From Thermophagus sp052400625 (GTDB lineage: Bacteria > Bacteroidota > Bacteroidia > Bacteroidales > Marinilabiliaceae): a DNA stretch of 64,000 nucleotides. How positions within the stretch are numbered: position 1 is the stretch's first letter; each line of letters starts with the position of its first letter. A program made the translations under genes and the position numbers. Under the pieces are notes generated by a model. The model saw only the letters and a list, made by a program, of their open reading frames with translations, searched no databases and was not told the origin of the DNA. The stretch lies in assembly GCA_052400625.1 (NCBI GenBank), contig JBQTGH010000002.1; one strand, written 5' to 3'. Positions 44,056-54,390 of this stretch are shown piece after piece.

Positions 44056-44862
44056 GTGAAAATTTTCAAAATAGCTATTTCCATTCTCTCAATTATTTCA
44101 ATCGGCTTTCTGACGCATTGCAAAAACACACAAAAAAACAATGAGCCAGACAGCAAACTAGTAATCTATTGTGAAAACGGTATACTGGCCTCAGTTCGGG
44201 AATTCTCATCAGAATTTGAGAAGGAAACAGGAATAAGAATCAGCATTCAAAACGATTGTGCAAGAAATCTATCCAATTTAATTCATTATCGCGGCGAAGC
44301 GGACATATTTATCCCGGACTGTCGATTGGCTATCGACAACATGTCAATGACCAATCCAGAGTTATTTGAAGATACGATACCTATTGGATATCAAACACTC
44401 ATTTATTTGGTCTCTAGAGGAAATCCACTCAATTTTAATGGTGACTTTGCCACACTAACCTCTACCAATTTGGGAATTATTCTTGCCAACCCCGAAACCA
44501 GCTCGCTGGGACAGGCTACTGAAATCTTATTAAAGAAGCACTCTGTATACAATGATGTAGTAAAATCGGTATTGTCCCTTACAACCGACTCCAGAGGACT
44601 CCTTAGAAATATCTCTTCCGGACAGTCCCAGGTCGCGATAGACTGGGCATCGGACTATTTGAGCTCGGATGTCATGGAACTAAAAACAGACACCCTTCAT
44701 ATTCCTTCAGACACGGTATTTTTTCAAGTTTTGGCGGCCATTCTTAAAGATGCGCCCAATAAACAAAATGCATTAAAATATATCGACCGACTTAAAACTC
44801 ATTCCGGAAAAAAATTTTTCCGAAAATATGGAATAACGGAACTTCCTTCTTCGCCAATTTAA
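44056..44862 (+). CDS. ModA-like periplasmic substrate-binding lipoprotein
   Basis: This 268-residue protein starts with GTG at 44056 and has a lipoprotein-type signal (ISIGFLTHC). The mature part is a two-lobed binding protein close to molybdate-binding ModA: LVIYCENGILASVREFSSEF, EADIFIPDCRLAIDNM, YLVSRGNPLNFNGDF, LANPETSSLGQATEIL and SSGQSQVAIDWASDYL are in the expected order. No permease or ATPase gene follows; instead a hybrid sensor kinase begins 98 bp downstream. The ligand, an oxyanion or something else, cannot be named. It may act as a sensor rather than a transporter part. Confidence 0.82.
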   Translation: MKIFKIAISILSIISIGFLTHCKNTQKNNEPDSKLVIYCENGILASVREFSSEFEKETGIRISIQNDCARNLSNLIHYRGEADIFIPDCRLAIDNMSMTNPELFEDTIPIGYQTLIYLVSRGNPLNFNGDFATLTSTNLGIILANPETSSLGQATEILLKKHSVYNDVVKSVLSLTTDSRGLLRNISSGQSQVAIDWASDYLSSDVMELKTDTLHIPSDTVFFQVLAAILKDAPNKQNALKYIDRLKTHSGKKFFRKYGITELPSSPI

Positions 44863-44960
44863 TTGTATATTTATTGTTGCCATACTAATGAATTAAGAGT
44901 ATTTTTCAATGGTATGTATTTATGGCATTATCTATTTATTGACGACTAATAGAATCTGTT

Positions 44961-47900
44961 TTGGGGAAAAAAGCTGAAAAAAATATATTTGGGAGATTAT
45001 CCTTTCCCTCCAGCAAGGGATTTTTTAATGAACCCTTAATTAACAAACTATATTTGTTACTTGGAATTTTTGTAATTACCATAGCAGCCATTATCCTAAT
45101 TGACAACTACTTTGACCGTAACCACACCATCCACTATCAGGAAACGATTCGCAATCAGGAGCAAAAACAAAGAATGGAAGGTTTACTTAGAGAAAACCTC
45201 CTCCATATTAATCTCATTTTTAAATCTTTTTCATCCATCACACATCCACAACAATTAAATAATATCCAAGAAGATATCCGAAACCGCATCACCCAATCGG
45301 TCAATATTCTCGAAAAACTGGACAAAGGGGGAGATGTAACCGTCATTAAAGCGGTTAACATGGAAGATCAGGATAGAATACAAGAAGTGATCAAATACCG
45401 TAATGATGAATATACCGGGACCATCCAAGAGATTAGAGACATTGCCCCTTTACTATACGAACTGCAATCCCTTTCTGCAAAAATTACCGGTTCTTTGGAA
45501 GGTATTTTAATTTCTGCCCCCACTGCCAAACAACCCAATCTGGAATCTATCAGTTTTTACCAAAAACAAGCAGAAAGCATTCTTGCCAGAATTTATGAGT
45601 TTGAAAACCAGATCTCGTTTAAGATTAGTAAAACCATTTCGGCGCTCAACAAACGTCACCTTATTGTTTTTGAAAAATACACCCGACTTAAGTATCTTAG
45701 CTTGGTAGTTTTTTCTTTCCTCGCAGGGTTCATTACATTTCTCATCATTAACCAGATCCGACTTGTACTGATTAACCGACAAAAAGCAGAAGAAACCAAC
45801 AAAAAGCTGTTGAAAGCCGTTGAGCAGAGCCCAGTATCCATATTAATAACTAATACTCACGGTATTATCGAGTATATCAATAAAACATTTGAGAAACGAA
45901 ACAATGTTTCAAAAAAAGAAATAGAGGGAACCAGTCTTCATTTTCTTCAGTCCAAAAACGATGATAGTTTTTCTGCACGCCTTTTGGACATCATTCAGGA
46001 AGGGAAATCGTGGGAAGGTGAAATTCAATCCTATAATTCGAAAGGAGAAATTATTTGGGAGCAAGTATCCATTTCTCCCGTCCTAAATGAAGAAAATACC
46101 ATTTCCAACTTTATTGCCATTAAAGAAGATGTGACAGAAAAAAGACTGCTAACCCAGTCGCTTAAAGAATCAATTGAAGCCCTAAAAACAATCACTGAAA
46201 ATCTGCCTGTAGGTATTCTTATTACCGATCAAAATAAAAATATTCAGGAGATTAATTTAACAGCAGCTACTACAATGGGATTTGACAATCTGGAGGATGC
46301 GTTAGAATTTGTAAAAAAACATCACTATCACCAGCTCTTCCAAACCCTAAAAAAGGATCAGTATAAAGATGAAGTTGCAGGAATTACCATCACCACCTTG
46401 GAAGAAAGGCTTACTGTCGAAGAAAACAATATTTCACGGACAATTCTGAAAAACATTATCCCTGTCAAAGTCAACCATACGGAAATAATGCTTGAGGCTT
46501 TTATGGATATTACTGTACAGAAAGAAATCCAGCGCCGTGAAGCTGAAGCCAACAAAGCTAAATCTGAGTTTCTGGCCAATATGAGTCACGAAATAAGAAC
46601 TCCAATGAATGGAATTATTGGAGCAACCGAACTATTGGGACAAACTAGGTTAAATCGAGACCAACAAAACATTCTTACCATAATTAGCCGTTCTTGCGAC
46701 AATCTCCTGAACATTATTAACGACATACTCGATTTTTCAAAGATTGAAGCAGGAAAAATGAAAATTGAAAAATACCCTTTCAATCTTCGTTCAACAGTTG
46801 ATTACCTACTGGATCAGATGTCTTTTAGAAGTCATGAAAAAAACCTAGAACTAATGGCATCAGTAGATGAATCCATTCCTGCCATCATCATCGGAGACGA
46901 AGGACGTCTCATTCAGGTCATCATCAATCTGATGGGAAATGCTGTGAAATTCACACAAGAAGGCGAAGTCGTACTGAAAGTGGACTTGGAACGTAAGGAT
47001 GGAAAAGAAATCCTTCTCCATTTTGCCATTGAGGATTCAGGAATCGGGATTCCTTCAGAAAAGAAAGAAAAAATTTTCGAATCGTTTACTCAGGCAGATG
47101 GATCTACAACCAGAAAATATGGAGGAACTGGTTTGGGTACGAGCATCTCAAAAATGCTAGTTGAACTGATGGGGGGTAAAATATGGGTAGAAAGCCCCAA
47201 TCCCAGTTTTGCCTGGTCAAAAGAAAATCCCGGCTCTGTCTTTCATTTTATTCTTCCATTTACCTTTGACAAAAACAAAACAAATATCGACATTAAAAAC
47301 CCCAAGATGAATACTCTTAAAGCCCTTATTGTCGATAATCACCGGACCAACCTCCTCCTTATAAAAAAGATGTTTTATAATTGGGGTATTTCACCGGAAG
47401 TGGCCAACGATGAGAAGTCTGCCTTTCAAAAAATTCAGGAAAACAATAATTTTAATCTTATCATTATTAATTCCCATATTCTAAACCTCAACGCACCAGA
47501 CCAACTCCTCATCAATCAACTCAAGCAACGTCCGACTAACGTTAAAACCATATTATTCTCGTCTCGAAGAATCTCAGCAATGGATGGGTTTGATGTAATA
47601 ATGGAAAAACCAATTAAACAAACTCTTCTTTTCAATACTATTAATCAACTGTTTTTTAACGATCCAAACACAGAAAAAAACAAAAAATTAGTTTCCTCTT
47701 CATCTCACAAGAATAAGAAAATTTTATTGGTAGAAGATAATCCGATTAATCAGAAAATCACAGAAAAGATGTTAGAAAGAATCGGCCTTCAAACAGTCAT
47801 TTCATCCAATGGACAGGAGGCTGTCAACTTGATTCTGAACAAAAAAGAAAATTTTGATTTGATATTAATGGATATACAAATGCCATTATTGAATGGTCTT

Positions 47901-48071
47901 GATGCCACAAAAGAATTACGAAAAGCTGGTATTTCCACTCCAATTATCGCCATGACAGCAAATGTATTAAAAGGTGACCGTGAAAAATGTCTGGAAGTCG
48001 GGATGAACGACTATATAGGAAAACCAGTCAAATTAAACGACCTTCAGCACACCCTTCAAAAATGGATATAG
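44961..48071 (+). CDS. Hybrid sensor histidine kinase with two receiver domains (first degenerate)
   Basis: This is an inner-membrane sensor kinase of 1036 residues. Two transmembrane helices (about 30-50 and 244-264) enclose a periplasmic helical region of about 190 residues. Then come two PAS-like domains (about 275-395 and 400-525), HisKA with phospho-accepting His543 in NMSHEIRTPMNG, HATPase (about 645-770, INLMGNAVKFT, DSGIGIPSEK), a first receiver domain (about 785-905) and a second (about 918-1036). The second has Asp971 in LILMDIQMPLLNG; the first has Asn837 at the phosphorylation position. Start is the TTG at 44961; no in-frame ATG exists between it and the upstream stop. It follows the ModA-like gene. 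Confidence 0.93.
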   Translation: MGKKAEKNIFGRLSFPSSKGFFNEPLINKLYLLLGIFVITIAAIILIDNYFDRNHTIHYQETIRNQEQKQRMEGLLRENLLHINLIFKSFSSITHPQQLNNIQEDIRNRITQSVNILEKLDKGGDVTVIKAVNMEDQDRIQEVIKYRNDEYTGTIQEIRDIAPLLYELQSLSAKITGSLEGILISAPTAKQPNLESISFYQKQAESILARIYEFENQISFKISKTISALNKRHLIVFEKYTRLKYLSLVVFSFLAGFITFLIINQIRLVLINRQKAEETNKKLLKAVEQSPVSILITNTHGIIEYINKTFEKRNNVSKKEIEGTSLHFLQSKNDDSFSARLLDIIQEGKSWEGEIQSYNSKGEIIWEQVSISPVLNEENTISNFIAIKEDVTEKRLLTQSLKESIEALKTITENLPVGILITDQNKNIQEINLTAATTMGFDNLEDALEFVKKHHYHQLFQTLKKDQYKDEVAGITITTLEERLTVEENNISRTILKNIIPVKVNHTEIMLEAFMDITVQKEIQRREAEANKAKSEFLANMSHEIRTPMNGIIGATELLGQTRLNRDQQNILTIISRSCDNLLNIINDILDFSKIEAGKMKIEKYPFNLRSTVDYLLDQMSFRSHEKNLELMASVDESIPAIIIGDEGRLIQVIINLMGNAVKFTQEGEVVLKVDLERKDGKEILLHFAIEDSGIGIPSEKKEKIFESFTQADGSTTRKYGGTGLGTSISKMLVELMGGKIWVESPNPSFAWSKENPGSVFHFILPFTFDKNKTNIDIKNPKMNTLKALIVDNHRTNLLLIKKMFYNWGISPEVANDEKSAFQKIQENNNFNLIIINSHILNLNAPDQLLINQLKQRPTNVKTILFSSRRISAMDGFDVIMEKPIKQTLLFNTINQLFFNDPNTEKNKKLVSSSSHKNKKILLVEDNPINQKITEKMLERIGLQTVISSNGQEAVNLILNKKENFDLILMDIQMPLLNGLDATKELRKAGISTPIIAMTANVLKGDREKCLEVGMNDYIGKPVKLNDLQHTLQKWI

Positions 48072-48077
48072 CACTGA

Positions 48078-49073
48078 TTATCCATTTAGGAAGAATTGTG
48101 CTAATACTGCTATTCCTACCATCAACCATAAAAGGGTTTCCTGCCAAAATTTTCCCGATATCTTATCAAACCAGAATGCCAATACCACTGACGGACCTAC
48201 AGCCACCATTGGAGTCAGCTCCACAGAAAAGAATGGAGTAAGACACGCACCTGCCGTCAATAGAATTAACCAAACTATAACTCTGAATATTTTTCGATTA
48301 ATAATTTTTTGAGTTGGAAGATACCGAAATACATTTATGATTGCCAATAGCGTTAAAAAAACCAAAAGTGGCAAATAAATACGCGTGCCAAGATTGTGAC
48401 TAAGCTGGCCTGTATTGGAGAGTAAATTAAAAACAATAAAGACCCCAAATTCCATAAATCTCCCCAAAAAGAAAAAATAGCCAGCACTTAAAACAAACGG
48501 CAACAAAAGCCCCATTAAACTGGCAACAAACGTTCTAAATGTCAGATAACGAAGACCTCCCATCACCACCAAAAGCAAAGGATACAAGTATAATCCTTTT
48601 GCATACATCAGAGACCCTATTCCTATCAAAAGTGATGCATCAAAGCTGCGTCCTTCCTGCCGGCCATGGTTTACAATGCCCAAAACACGTTCAATTGCCA
48701 GCAAAAAAAACAAATTATACATCCATACAACATTCAACCGTTGCACCACCAAAAAACCACTCACAAGCAGACCATACAAAACTGCAGGCAAAACAGATTG
48801 GCGGCCCATTAAACCATAACGGCCAACCATCCGGTTGACCGTAAATGCCGTTAATACAACCAAAACATATGAAAACGCAGCCGCCCCAATTGCACTCTGT
48901 CCAAATATGGGACGTACCAACCACTCCCATAATGGCATGGAGATACCATCAAAACTTATAGGCCCGGCTCCCTCAAAAAGAAAAACCCGAACCCAAAACA
49001 ATAACAAAATAACCGGAACTAAAATAAAAGCCACGAGGCTGTTGTTGTGCAGCGTCCTGTAAAGCATGTTCAA
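48078..49073 (-). CDS. Integral membrane protein, DUF6427-like
   Basis: This 331-residue protein is almost entirely hydrophobic, with about ten transmembrane helices. SDLDH-like catalytic motifs are absent. The start (LYRTLHNNSLVAFILVPVIL) and the motif GLMGRQSVLPAVLYGLLVSG resemble a family of uncharacterised Bacteroidota proteins (DUF6427) found beside purD, UPRT or polysaccharide deacetylase genes. It is the last gene of the DUF2723-deacetylase-purD operon, one base after purD ends, and converges with the hybrid kinase. Function unknown. Confidence 0.6.
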   Translation of the reverse strand: MNMLYRTLHNNSLVAFILVPVILLLFWVRVFLFEGAGPISFDGISMPLWEWLVRPIFGQSAIGAAAFSYVLVVLTAFTVNRMVGRYGLMGRQSVLPAVLYGLLVSGFLVVQRLNVVWMYNLFFLLAIERVLGIVNHGRQEGRSFDASLLIGIGSLMYAKGLYLYPLLLVVMGGLRYLTFRTFVASLMGLLLPFVLSAGYFFFLGRFMEFGVFIVFNLLSNTGQLSHNLGTRIYLPLLVFLTLLAIINVFRYLPTQKIINRKIFRVIVWLILLTAGACLTPFFSVELTPMVAVGPSVVLAFWFDKISGKFWQETLLWLMVGIAVLAQFFLNG

Positions 49074-49074
49074 A

Positions 49075-50343
49075 TTACTTTAAATCAAATCCGATGTCTT
49101 TTCGGTAATATTTATTCTCAAAATTTATAACCTTGGCATTTTCATAAGATTTCTCCAAAGCTTCATCTATAGAATTACCAAGGGATGTTATCGCCAGCAC
49201 CCTGCCACCAGAAGTAATCACTCCATTTGATATAGTGGTACCCGCATGAAAGACAATACTGCCTTCTACGTGATCAAGGCTTAAAATGTTTTTCCCTTTT
49301 TCATAACTTCCCGGATACCCGCCTGAAACCAACATAACAGTCGCTGCAGTTCTAGAATCTATTGTGGGCTTCAAATCTTTCAGATTACCGGCAGCCACGG
49401 CTTTAAATATTTCCACTAAATCACTTCTAAGCCTAGGTATAACAACCTCTGTTTCTGGATCTCCCATTCTAACATTATATTCTATCACAAAAGGATCACC
49501 CCCAACATTTATTAAGCCGAAAAAGATAAATCCTTTATACAAAATACCCTCCTCATTGAGACCTTCAATCGTAGGCCTAATAATCCGCTCTTCTACTTTT
49601 CCCATAAATTCTTCATCGGCAAAAGGTACCGGCGAAATAGCCCCCATTCCTCCAGTATTCAGACCGGTATCACCCTCTCCTATCCGTTTGTAATCCTTGG
49701 CCTCTGGAAGAAGCATATAGCTGTGACCATCCGTTATAACAAAAACAGACAATTCTATTCCTGAAAGAAATTCTTCAATAATCACCGTTTCACTGGCTTT
49801 ACCAAACTGTCCACCCAACATCACCCTCAGCTGGTTACATGCTTCATTCAAATCTTCAACGATTAAAACACCTTTCCCTGCCGCAAGACCATCAGCTTTA
49901 AGAACGTAGGGGGCCTTCAACTTTTTTAGAAATCGCTCACCCTCATCAATGGTATCGGAAGTTACCGCCAGATATCTTGCCGTAGGAATATTGTGAGCCA
50001 ACATAAACTGTTTGGCAAACTCTTTACTTCCCTCCAATTGTGCACCCCGCGAGGTGGGGCCAATAATAGGAACACCAGACAATTTCGGATCATTCAGAAA
50101 ATAATCTCCGATTCCTTTCACCAGTGGAACTTCTGGTCCCACCACTACCATATCAATATGGTACTCCAGTACAGCCTTTCCAATGGCAGAAAAATCGTCA
50201 GGCGCAATATTCAAATTTTGCCCCAAAAGAGAAGTTCCTGCATTCCCGGGTGCAATAAACAGTTGATCAAGCAATGGACTCACCCGCATTTTCCATGCCA
50301 ATGCATGCTCTCGACCTCCAGACCCGATGAGAAGAATATTCAT
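49075..50343 (-). CDS. purD: Phosphoribosylamine-glycine ligase
   Basis: GAR synthetase joins phosphoribosylamine and glycine with ATP in purine synthesis. From the ATG at 50343 (MNILLIGSGGREHALAWK), 422 residues follow. The ATP-grasp domain contains APYVLKADGLAAGKGVLIVE, and FEGLINVGG-type FFGLINVGGDPFVIEYNVRM with GDPETEVVIPRL are the family signature. An upstream in-frame ATG at 50448 would overlap the deacetylase and is not used here. The ATGA overlap with the deacetylase stop shows tight coupling. Confidence 0.97.
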   Translation of the reverse strand: MNILLIGSGGREHALAWKMRVSPLLDQLFIAPGNAGTSLLGQNLNIAPDDFSAIGKAVLEYHIDMVVVGPEVPLVKGIGDYFLNDPKLSGVPIIGPTSRGAQLEGSKEFAKQFMLAHNIPTARYLAVTSDTIDEGERFLKKLKAPYVLKADGLAAGKGVLIVEDLNEACNQLRVMLGGQFGKASETVIIEEFLSGIELSVFVITDGHSYMLLPEAKDYKRIGEGDTGLNTGGMGAISPVPFADEEFMGKVEERIIRPTIEGLNEEGILYKGFIFFGLINVGGDPFVIEYNVRMGDPETEVVIPRLRSDLVEIFKAVAAGNLKDLKPTIDSRTAATVMLVSGGYPGSYEKGKNILSLDHVEGSIVFHAGTTISNGVITSGGRVLAITSLGNSIDEALEKSYENAKVINFENKYYRKDIGFDLK

Positions 50344-51038
50344 AACTTTCTTATGTTTTGGTTTAATGAACTCAATATATCTGTTTGATATCCTTTTTCG
50401 GATAGCCATGACAAAACTACGGGCAAGGCTTTCTTTAAGTTGGGCCATGCCTTCAACGAATCATGAAAAACGATCAATGAACCAGGGCGTACATGGCCTA
50501 TTACATTATCTATTATGGTTTCCGGGTTAAGGGTGCGATCATAATCTTGCGACAAGACATCCCACATGGCAATATTTAAATGGTATTTCCCAATTTGCGA
50601 AGCACGCCATGGAATAAGAATACCATGAGGAGGCCGGTACCAACAAGCATGGGAATTTAATTCAATACTCCGCCTGAGTTCTGTATCGAATTCTGCTCTC
50701 GTCAATCGATGCGCAGGTCTATGGTGAAACCCATGTATGGCAGTTTCAAAGCTGGCCTGCTTTAACTGAGAAAATATTCTAGGATATTTTCTCACATTAT
50801 CCCCCACACAAAAAAAAGTAGCCCGGAACCCATACTTTCTAAGCTGATCAATAACCCAGGGGGTAATCCCGGGAACTGGTCCGTCATCAAACGTAAGGAA
50901 GATGCGTTTATCATCCACTTTAGCTCGCCACAGAACCCTTTTAGGAAACAACCTCCTCATTAAAAGAGGAGGTTGTGTAATCCATTCAGAACGTCTATTC
51001 AAAAAAGCCCGTCTTCTGCAGGCTACTGTCATATTCAT
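50340..51038 (-). CDS. Polysaccharide deacetylase (NodB-homology) family protein
   Basis: This is a NodB-fold metal hydrolase of about 220-232 residues. Motif 1 is FLTFDDGPVPGITPWV with the catalytic and metal-binding Asp pair; motif 2 is TAIHGFHHRPAH; motif 3 is CWYRPPHG; and a later histidine lies in GSLIVFHDSLKAW. It would remove N-acetyl groups from a sugar in the envelope or cytosol; no signal peptide is obvious. The start is uncertain: ATG at 51038 or 51032, or TTG at 51002, because the 5' end overlaps the DUF2723 gene by up to 44 bp. It is coupled to purD by a 4-bp overlap. Confidence 0.88.
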   Translation of the reverse strand: MNMTVACRRRAFLNRRSEWITQPPLLMRRLFPKRVLWRAKVDDKRIFLTFDDGPVPGITPWVIDQLRKYGFRATFFCVGDNVRKYPRIFSQLKQASFETAIHGFHHRPAHRLTRAEFDTELRRSIELNSHACWYRPPHGILIPWRASQIGKYHLNIAMWDVLSQDYDRTLNPETIIDNVIGHVRPGSLIVFHDSLKAWPNLKKALPVVLSWLSEKGYQTDILSSLNQNIRKL

Positions 51039-54000
51039 TTTTTAATTTTTCCAATAAATCCTCCCTGTCAAAATTTTCTGCCGTACGAATAATCTCAGCA
51101 TATATGGCCATTGTTCGACGAAGCTCTGACATCACAAAATTACGTTTGGAAGGAGGCAGGGACAAAAAGAAATCTAACTCCTGAAAGTTAATAGAAGCCA
51201 ACCCTTCCAGTATCTCATCTCCTTTTTCTTTTTGTTCAGCCCTGTAATATCCTTCAGCCAGAAATATAGAAAAATAGTTATGATGCACCCTGTCAGGAGG
51301 AATAACATCCAAGGCCTTATTCAGGATATTCAATGCTTTTTCTGTTTTTCCCTCATCCAATAATGCATTGGCAAGTCGACCCATATTATTTCGAATATTT
51401 ATCGCCATCCGCTGATGGTTTTCATCAAGATATACACGGGGATCCTTAAAATTCTCCAGATCATAAACTTCCATGAAATTCCGGTAGGCTTTTTCCGTAT
51501 CCACACGACCGGTCATGCCATCTTTGCTGTTTACTTTTATCGGAACAATCCGATAGCCAAAACCTTCGAGTTGGAAATAATTACCTAACCCCACATAATT
51601 TTCGCCACCAACTGTAACAGCATAAAATATCGGACGATTCCAATCGTTGGTCGCAAGCATATCCAGAACAATCATCTCATTTTTTAAAATGTAATCTTTG
51701 CTTCCCAAACTGATATGCATTGCTGAATCCATCAAATGTGCATATTGTTCACTCACATATCTCTTCTGCAACAACTTAAGACTATCGGCTGCAAGGGTAA
51801 ATGAATTGGAGGGAAGATATTCAATTCGCCCACTGTATCCTGGTACGCGTTTGGTACGATCGTTCTCACTTTTCAAGAATTGCATGGCCTCCTTCAAATC
51901 AGCATCACCTTTAACCCGATCAATCAGATATACCATATCACGCTTACCAGTAACATACTGATCGTGCTCTAAAGAGATAGGAAGAGGATCTGATTCGTAG
52001 GATTTACGCTTCATTTGATCAATATACCAATCGGTCTGCAAATAACTTAGATTACAAACTCGAACATCTGTTCTTACTCCTTCTACTTCCTGCACATACC
52101 ACAAGGGGAAAGTATCGTTGTCACCATTGGTGAAAATAATTCCATTTTCATCAATGGTATTCAAATAATTCTTCGCCAGATCACGCGCCACCGTCCTGTG
52201 TGAGCGGTCATGATCATCCCAGTTTTCGGCAGCCAAAATTCCTGGAACCAAAACCAAAGACACTAAAGAGCCAACTACAGCGGCGACCTTCCCTCCCGTC
52301 AATCGTTTCAGACCATCCACCAATGCCAGAACGCCCAAACCAATCCATATGGAAAAAGCATAGAAGGAACCAGCGTATGCATAATCCCGTTCCCGAGGCT
52401 GAAGAGGCGTCTGATTTAGATATAACACAATGGCCAGGCCTGTAAGAAAAAACAGTAACATGACAATCCAGAATCCCTGTTTCCCTTTCTTCCCGGAATG
52501 ATATTGAAACAATAATCCCAATAATCCTAATATAAACGGAAGGAAGAAATAAGTATTTCTGGCAGGATTGTTCTTTAAATGATCAGGCAATTTTGACTGG
52601 TCTCCATACAAGGCATCATCGACGAATGGAATTCCGGAAATCCAGTTACCATAATGTAATTCACCGTTGCCTTGGATATCATTCTGGCGCCCCACAAAAT
52701 TCCACATAAAATAACGCCAATACATGTACCGAATCTGATAGTTAAAAAAGAATCTCAGATTTTCACCAAAGGTGGGCAACTGAATAGTTTGAGGAGTCCC
52801 CTGTACGTCCATGATGGACACTGGTTTTCCTTTTATATTAGCCCAACGCTTATATTCTTCAATATGGCTAGCCTGTCGGCTGTACATCCTCGGGAAAAAA
52901 GTCGTGGTTCTGGAATCAAACACATACTCGGGACGATATTGTACAATCTCATACCGTCCGTCTTTCTGAATTCTTATGGGCGAGCCTTTTTTCTGCTGGG
53001 TTGCCTCCCTATCAACAGGAGAGTTATAATATTCACCTACAAATAATGGGCGATCACCATACTGCTCCCTGTTCAAATAGGAAATAAGTGCAAAAACGTT
53101 ATCAGGAGAGTTTTGATCCATCGTGGGTTGCGCCGAAGAACGAATCATAATAAGCGCAAATGAAGAATATCCAAAAATAATAACCGTTACAGCAGTCAGA
53201 ATCGTATTCATCAGTACTTTCCCTCGGATGTAAGTATAATAAATACCATAAATCAAACCACCCACCAGTAATACCAAATACACAAACAAACCGGAATTAA
53301 ATGGTAGTCCCATTCCATTCACAAAGGCCAATTCAAAAATCCCTGCAATTTTAGGGACGCCCGGAATAATTCCATAAAGGATAAACAATAACACAAATGC
53401 AGAGATAGCCAGTGCTTTAATGGTATTATTCTTATTGATTTCAAAATTTTTAAAATAAATAACCATCGCGATTGCAGGAATGGCCAACAAATTAAGCAGG
53501 TGAACCCCGATAGAAAGCCCCATCAAATAGGCGATAAAAATGAGCCAGCGATTGGCATAGGGTTGATCGGCTATATTCTCCCATTTTAAGATCGCCCAAA
53601 AAACAACAGCTGTAAACAAACTAGACATCGCATATACTTCTCCTTCCACCGCAGAAAACCAAAAGGTGTCGGTAAAAGTATAGGCCATAGCACCAACAAA
53701 TCCACTGCCTAGCACCGCCCAATATCTCCAGATCTCGGCATGCTCATGATTATCTACAAAAATCTTACGTGCCAGATGGGTAATGGTCCAAAACAAAAAG
53801 GCTATGGTCAACGCACTGGCCAAAGCAGACATTGAATTTACCATTGCTGCCACATGCGTACTATCCGGGGCAAATAAAGTGAAGAATCGTCCCAATATCA
53901 TAAAAAAAGGTGCTCCCGGAGGATGACCTACCAACAGCTTATAAGAAGAGGCTATGAATTCGCCACAGTCCCAAAAACTGGCAGTGGGCTCAATAGTTGA

Positions 54001-54108
54001 CAAATAAACAAAAGCTGAAATAAAAAAAGTAAGCCAGCCTGTTGCCAAATTGTAATTTTTGTAATGCTTCATCAGTATATTGTTTGTCTGTTTTATTGGG
54101 TCCAGCAT
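50995..54108 (-). CDS. DUF2723 membrane protein (putative protein O-glycosyltransferase), copy A
   Basis: This 1037-residue protein has about a dozen transmembrane helices in its first 550 residues and a soluble, TPR-like C-terminal part. The first periplasmic loop carries TASFWDCGEFIASSYKLLVG, the hallmark of DUF2723, in which the Asp is the likely catalytic residue of GT-C glycosyltransferases. Human TMEM260, a protein O-mannosyltransferase, shares this domain, so a role in glycosylating exported proteins is plausible. NGDNDTFPLWYVQEVEGVRT and PLQPRERDYAYAGSFYAFSI recur in copy B. ATG at 54108 or at 54072 are both possible starts. Confidence 0.85.
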   Translation of the reverse strand: MLDPIKQTNNILMKHYKNYNLATGWLTFFISAFVYLSTIEPTASFWDCGEFIASSYKLLVGHPPGAPFFMILGRFFTLFAPDSTHVAAMVNSMSALASALTIAFLFWTITHLARKIFVDNHEHAEIWRYWAVLGSGFVGAMAYTFTDTFWFSAVEGEVYAMSSLFTAVVFWAILKWENIADQPYANRWLIFIAYLMGLSIGVHLLNLLAIPAIAMVIYFKNFEINKNNTIKALAISAFVLLFILYGIIPGVPKIAGIFELAFVNGMGLPFNSGLFVYLVLLVGGLIYGIYYTYIRGKVLMNTILTAVTVIIFGYSSFALIMIRSSAQPTMDQNSPDNVFALISYLNREQYGDRPLFVGEYYNSPVDREATQQKKGSPIRIQKDGRYEIVQYRPEYVFDSRTTTFFPRMYSRQASHIEEYKRWANIKGKPVSIMDVQGTPQTIQLPTFGENLRFFFNYQIRYMYWRYFMWNFVGRQNDIQGNGELHYGNWISGIPFVDDALYGDQSKLPDHLKNNPARNTYFFLPFILGLLGLLFQYHSGKKGKQGFWIVMLLFFLTGLAIVLYLNQTPLQPRERDYAYAGSFYAFSIWIGLGVLALVDGLKRLTGGKVAAVVGSLVSLVLVPGILAAENWDDHDRSHRTVARDLAKNYLNTIDENGIIFTNGDNDTFPLWYVQEVEGVRTDVRVCNLSYLQTDWYIDQMKRKSYESDPLPISLEHDQYVTGKRDMVYLIDRVKGDADLKEAMQFLKSENDRTKRVPGYSGRIEYLPSNSFTLAADSLKLLQKRYVSEQYAHLMDSAMHISLGSKDYILKNEMIVLDMLATNDWNRPIFYAVTVGGENYVGLGNYFQLEGFGYRIVPIKVNSKDGMTGRVDTEKAYRNFMEVYDLENFKDPRVYLDENHQRMAINIRNNMGRLANALLDEGKTEKALNILNKALDVIPPDRVHHNYFSIFLAEGYYRAEQKEKGDEILEGLASINFQELDFFLSLPPSKRNFVMSELRRTMAIYAEIIRTAENFDREDLLEKLKNEYDSSLQKTGFFE

Positions 54109-54390
54109 CTTCCCCTTAAATCGGGGCTAGTGGTGACTATCTAATTTGTTAATGGTTATATTTTGCAACTATTATCAAGATAAAATCAAGCTTACAAAAA
54201 CCCAACAACTCTCACATCAACATCTATTTTATACAACCCTCTCTTTAAGAGCAATATTCACAAATAGAGACTCTGCTTAAAGTTTATTTATTTCTATATT
54301 TTTCCCAAGGAACTGCAAGCCTGCCAAAAATACATAAAAGTTAGTAATATCCCATATTTTTGGTTTTTGCTACCTTCTCTGATCCTCAAA
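54109..54390. other. Intergenic region between the two DUF2723 genes
   Basis: 280 bp, AT-rich, with no gene. It may hold the promoter of copy A and its downstream genes. No clear consensus promoter pair or terminator was found. Confidence 0.35.

Noticed and set aside
44056..44862. Complete molybdate ABC transporter
   Set aside because: Only the binding-protein gene is present; no modB or modC follows, the next gene being a sensor kinase.
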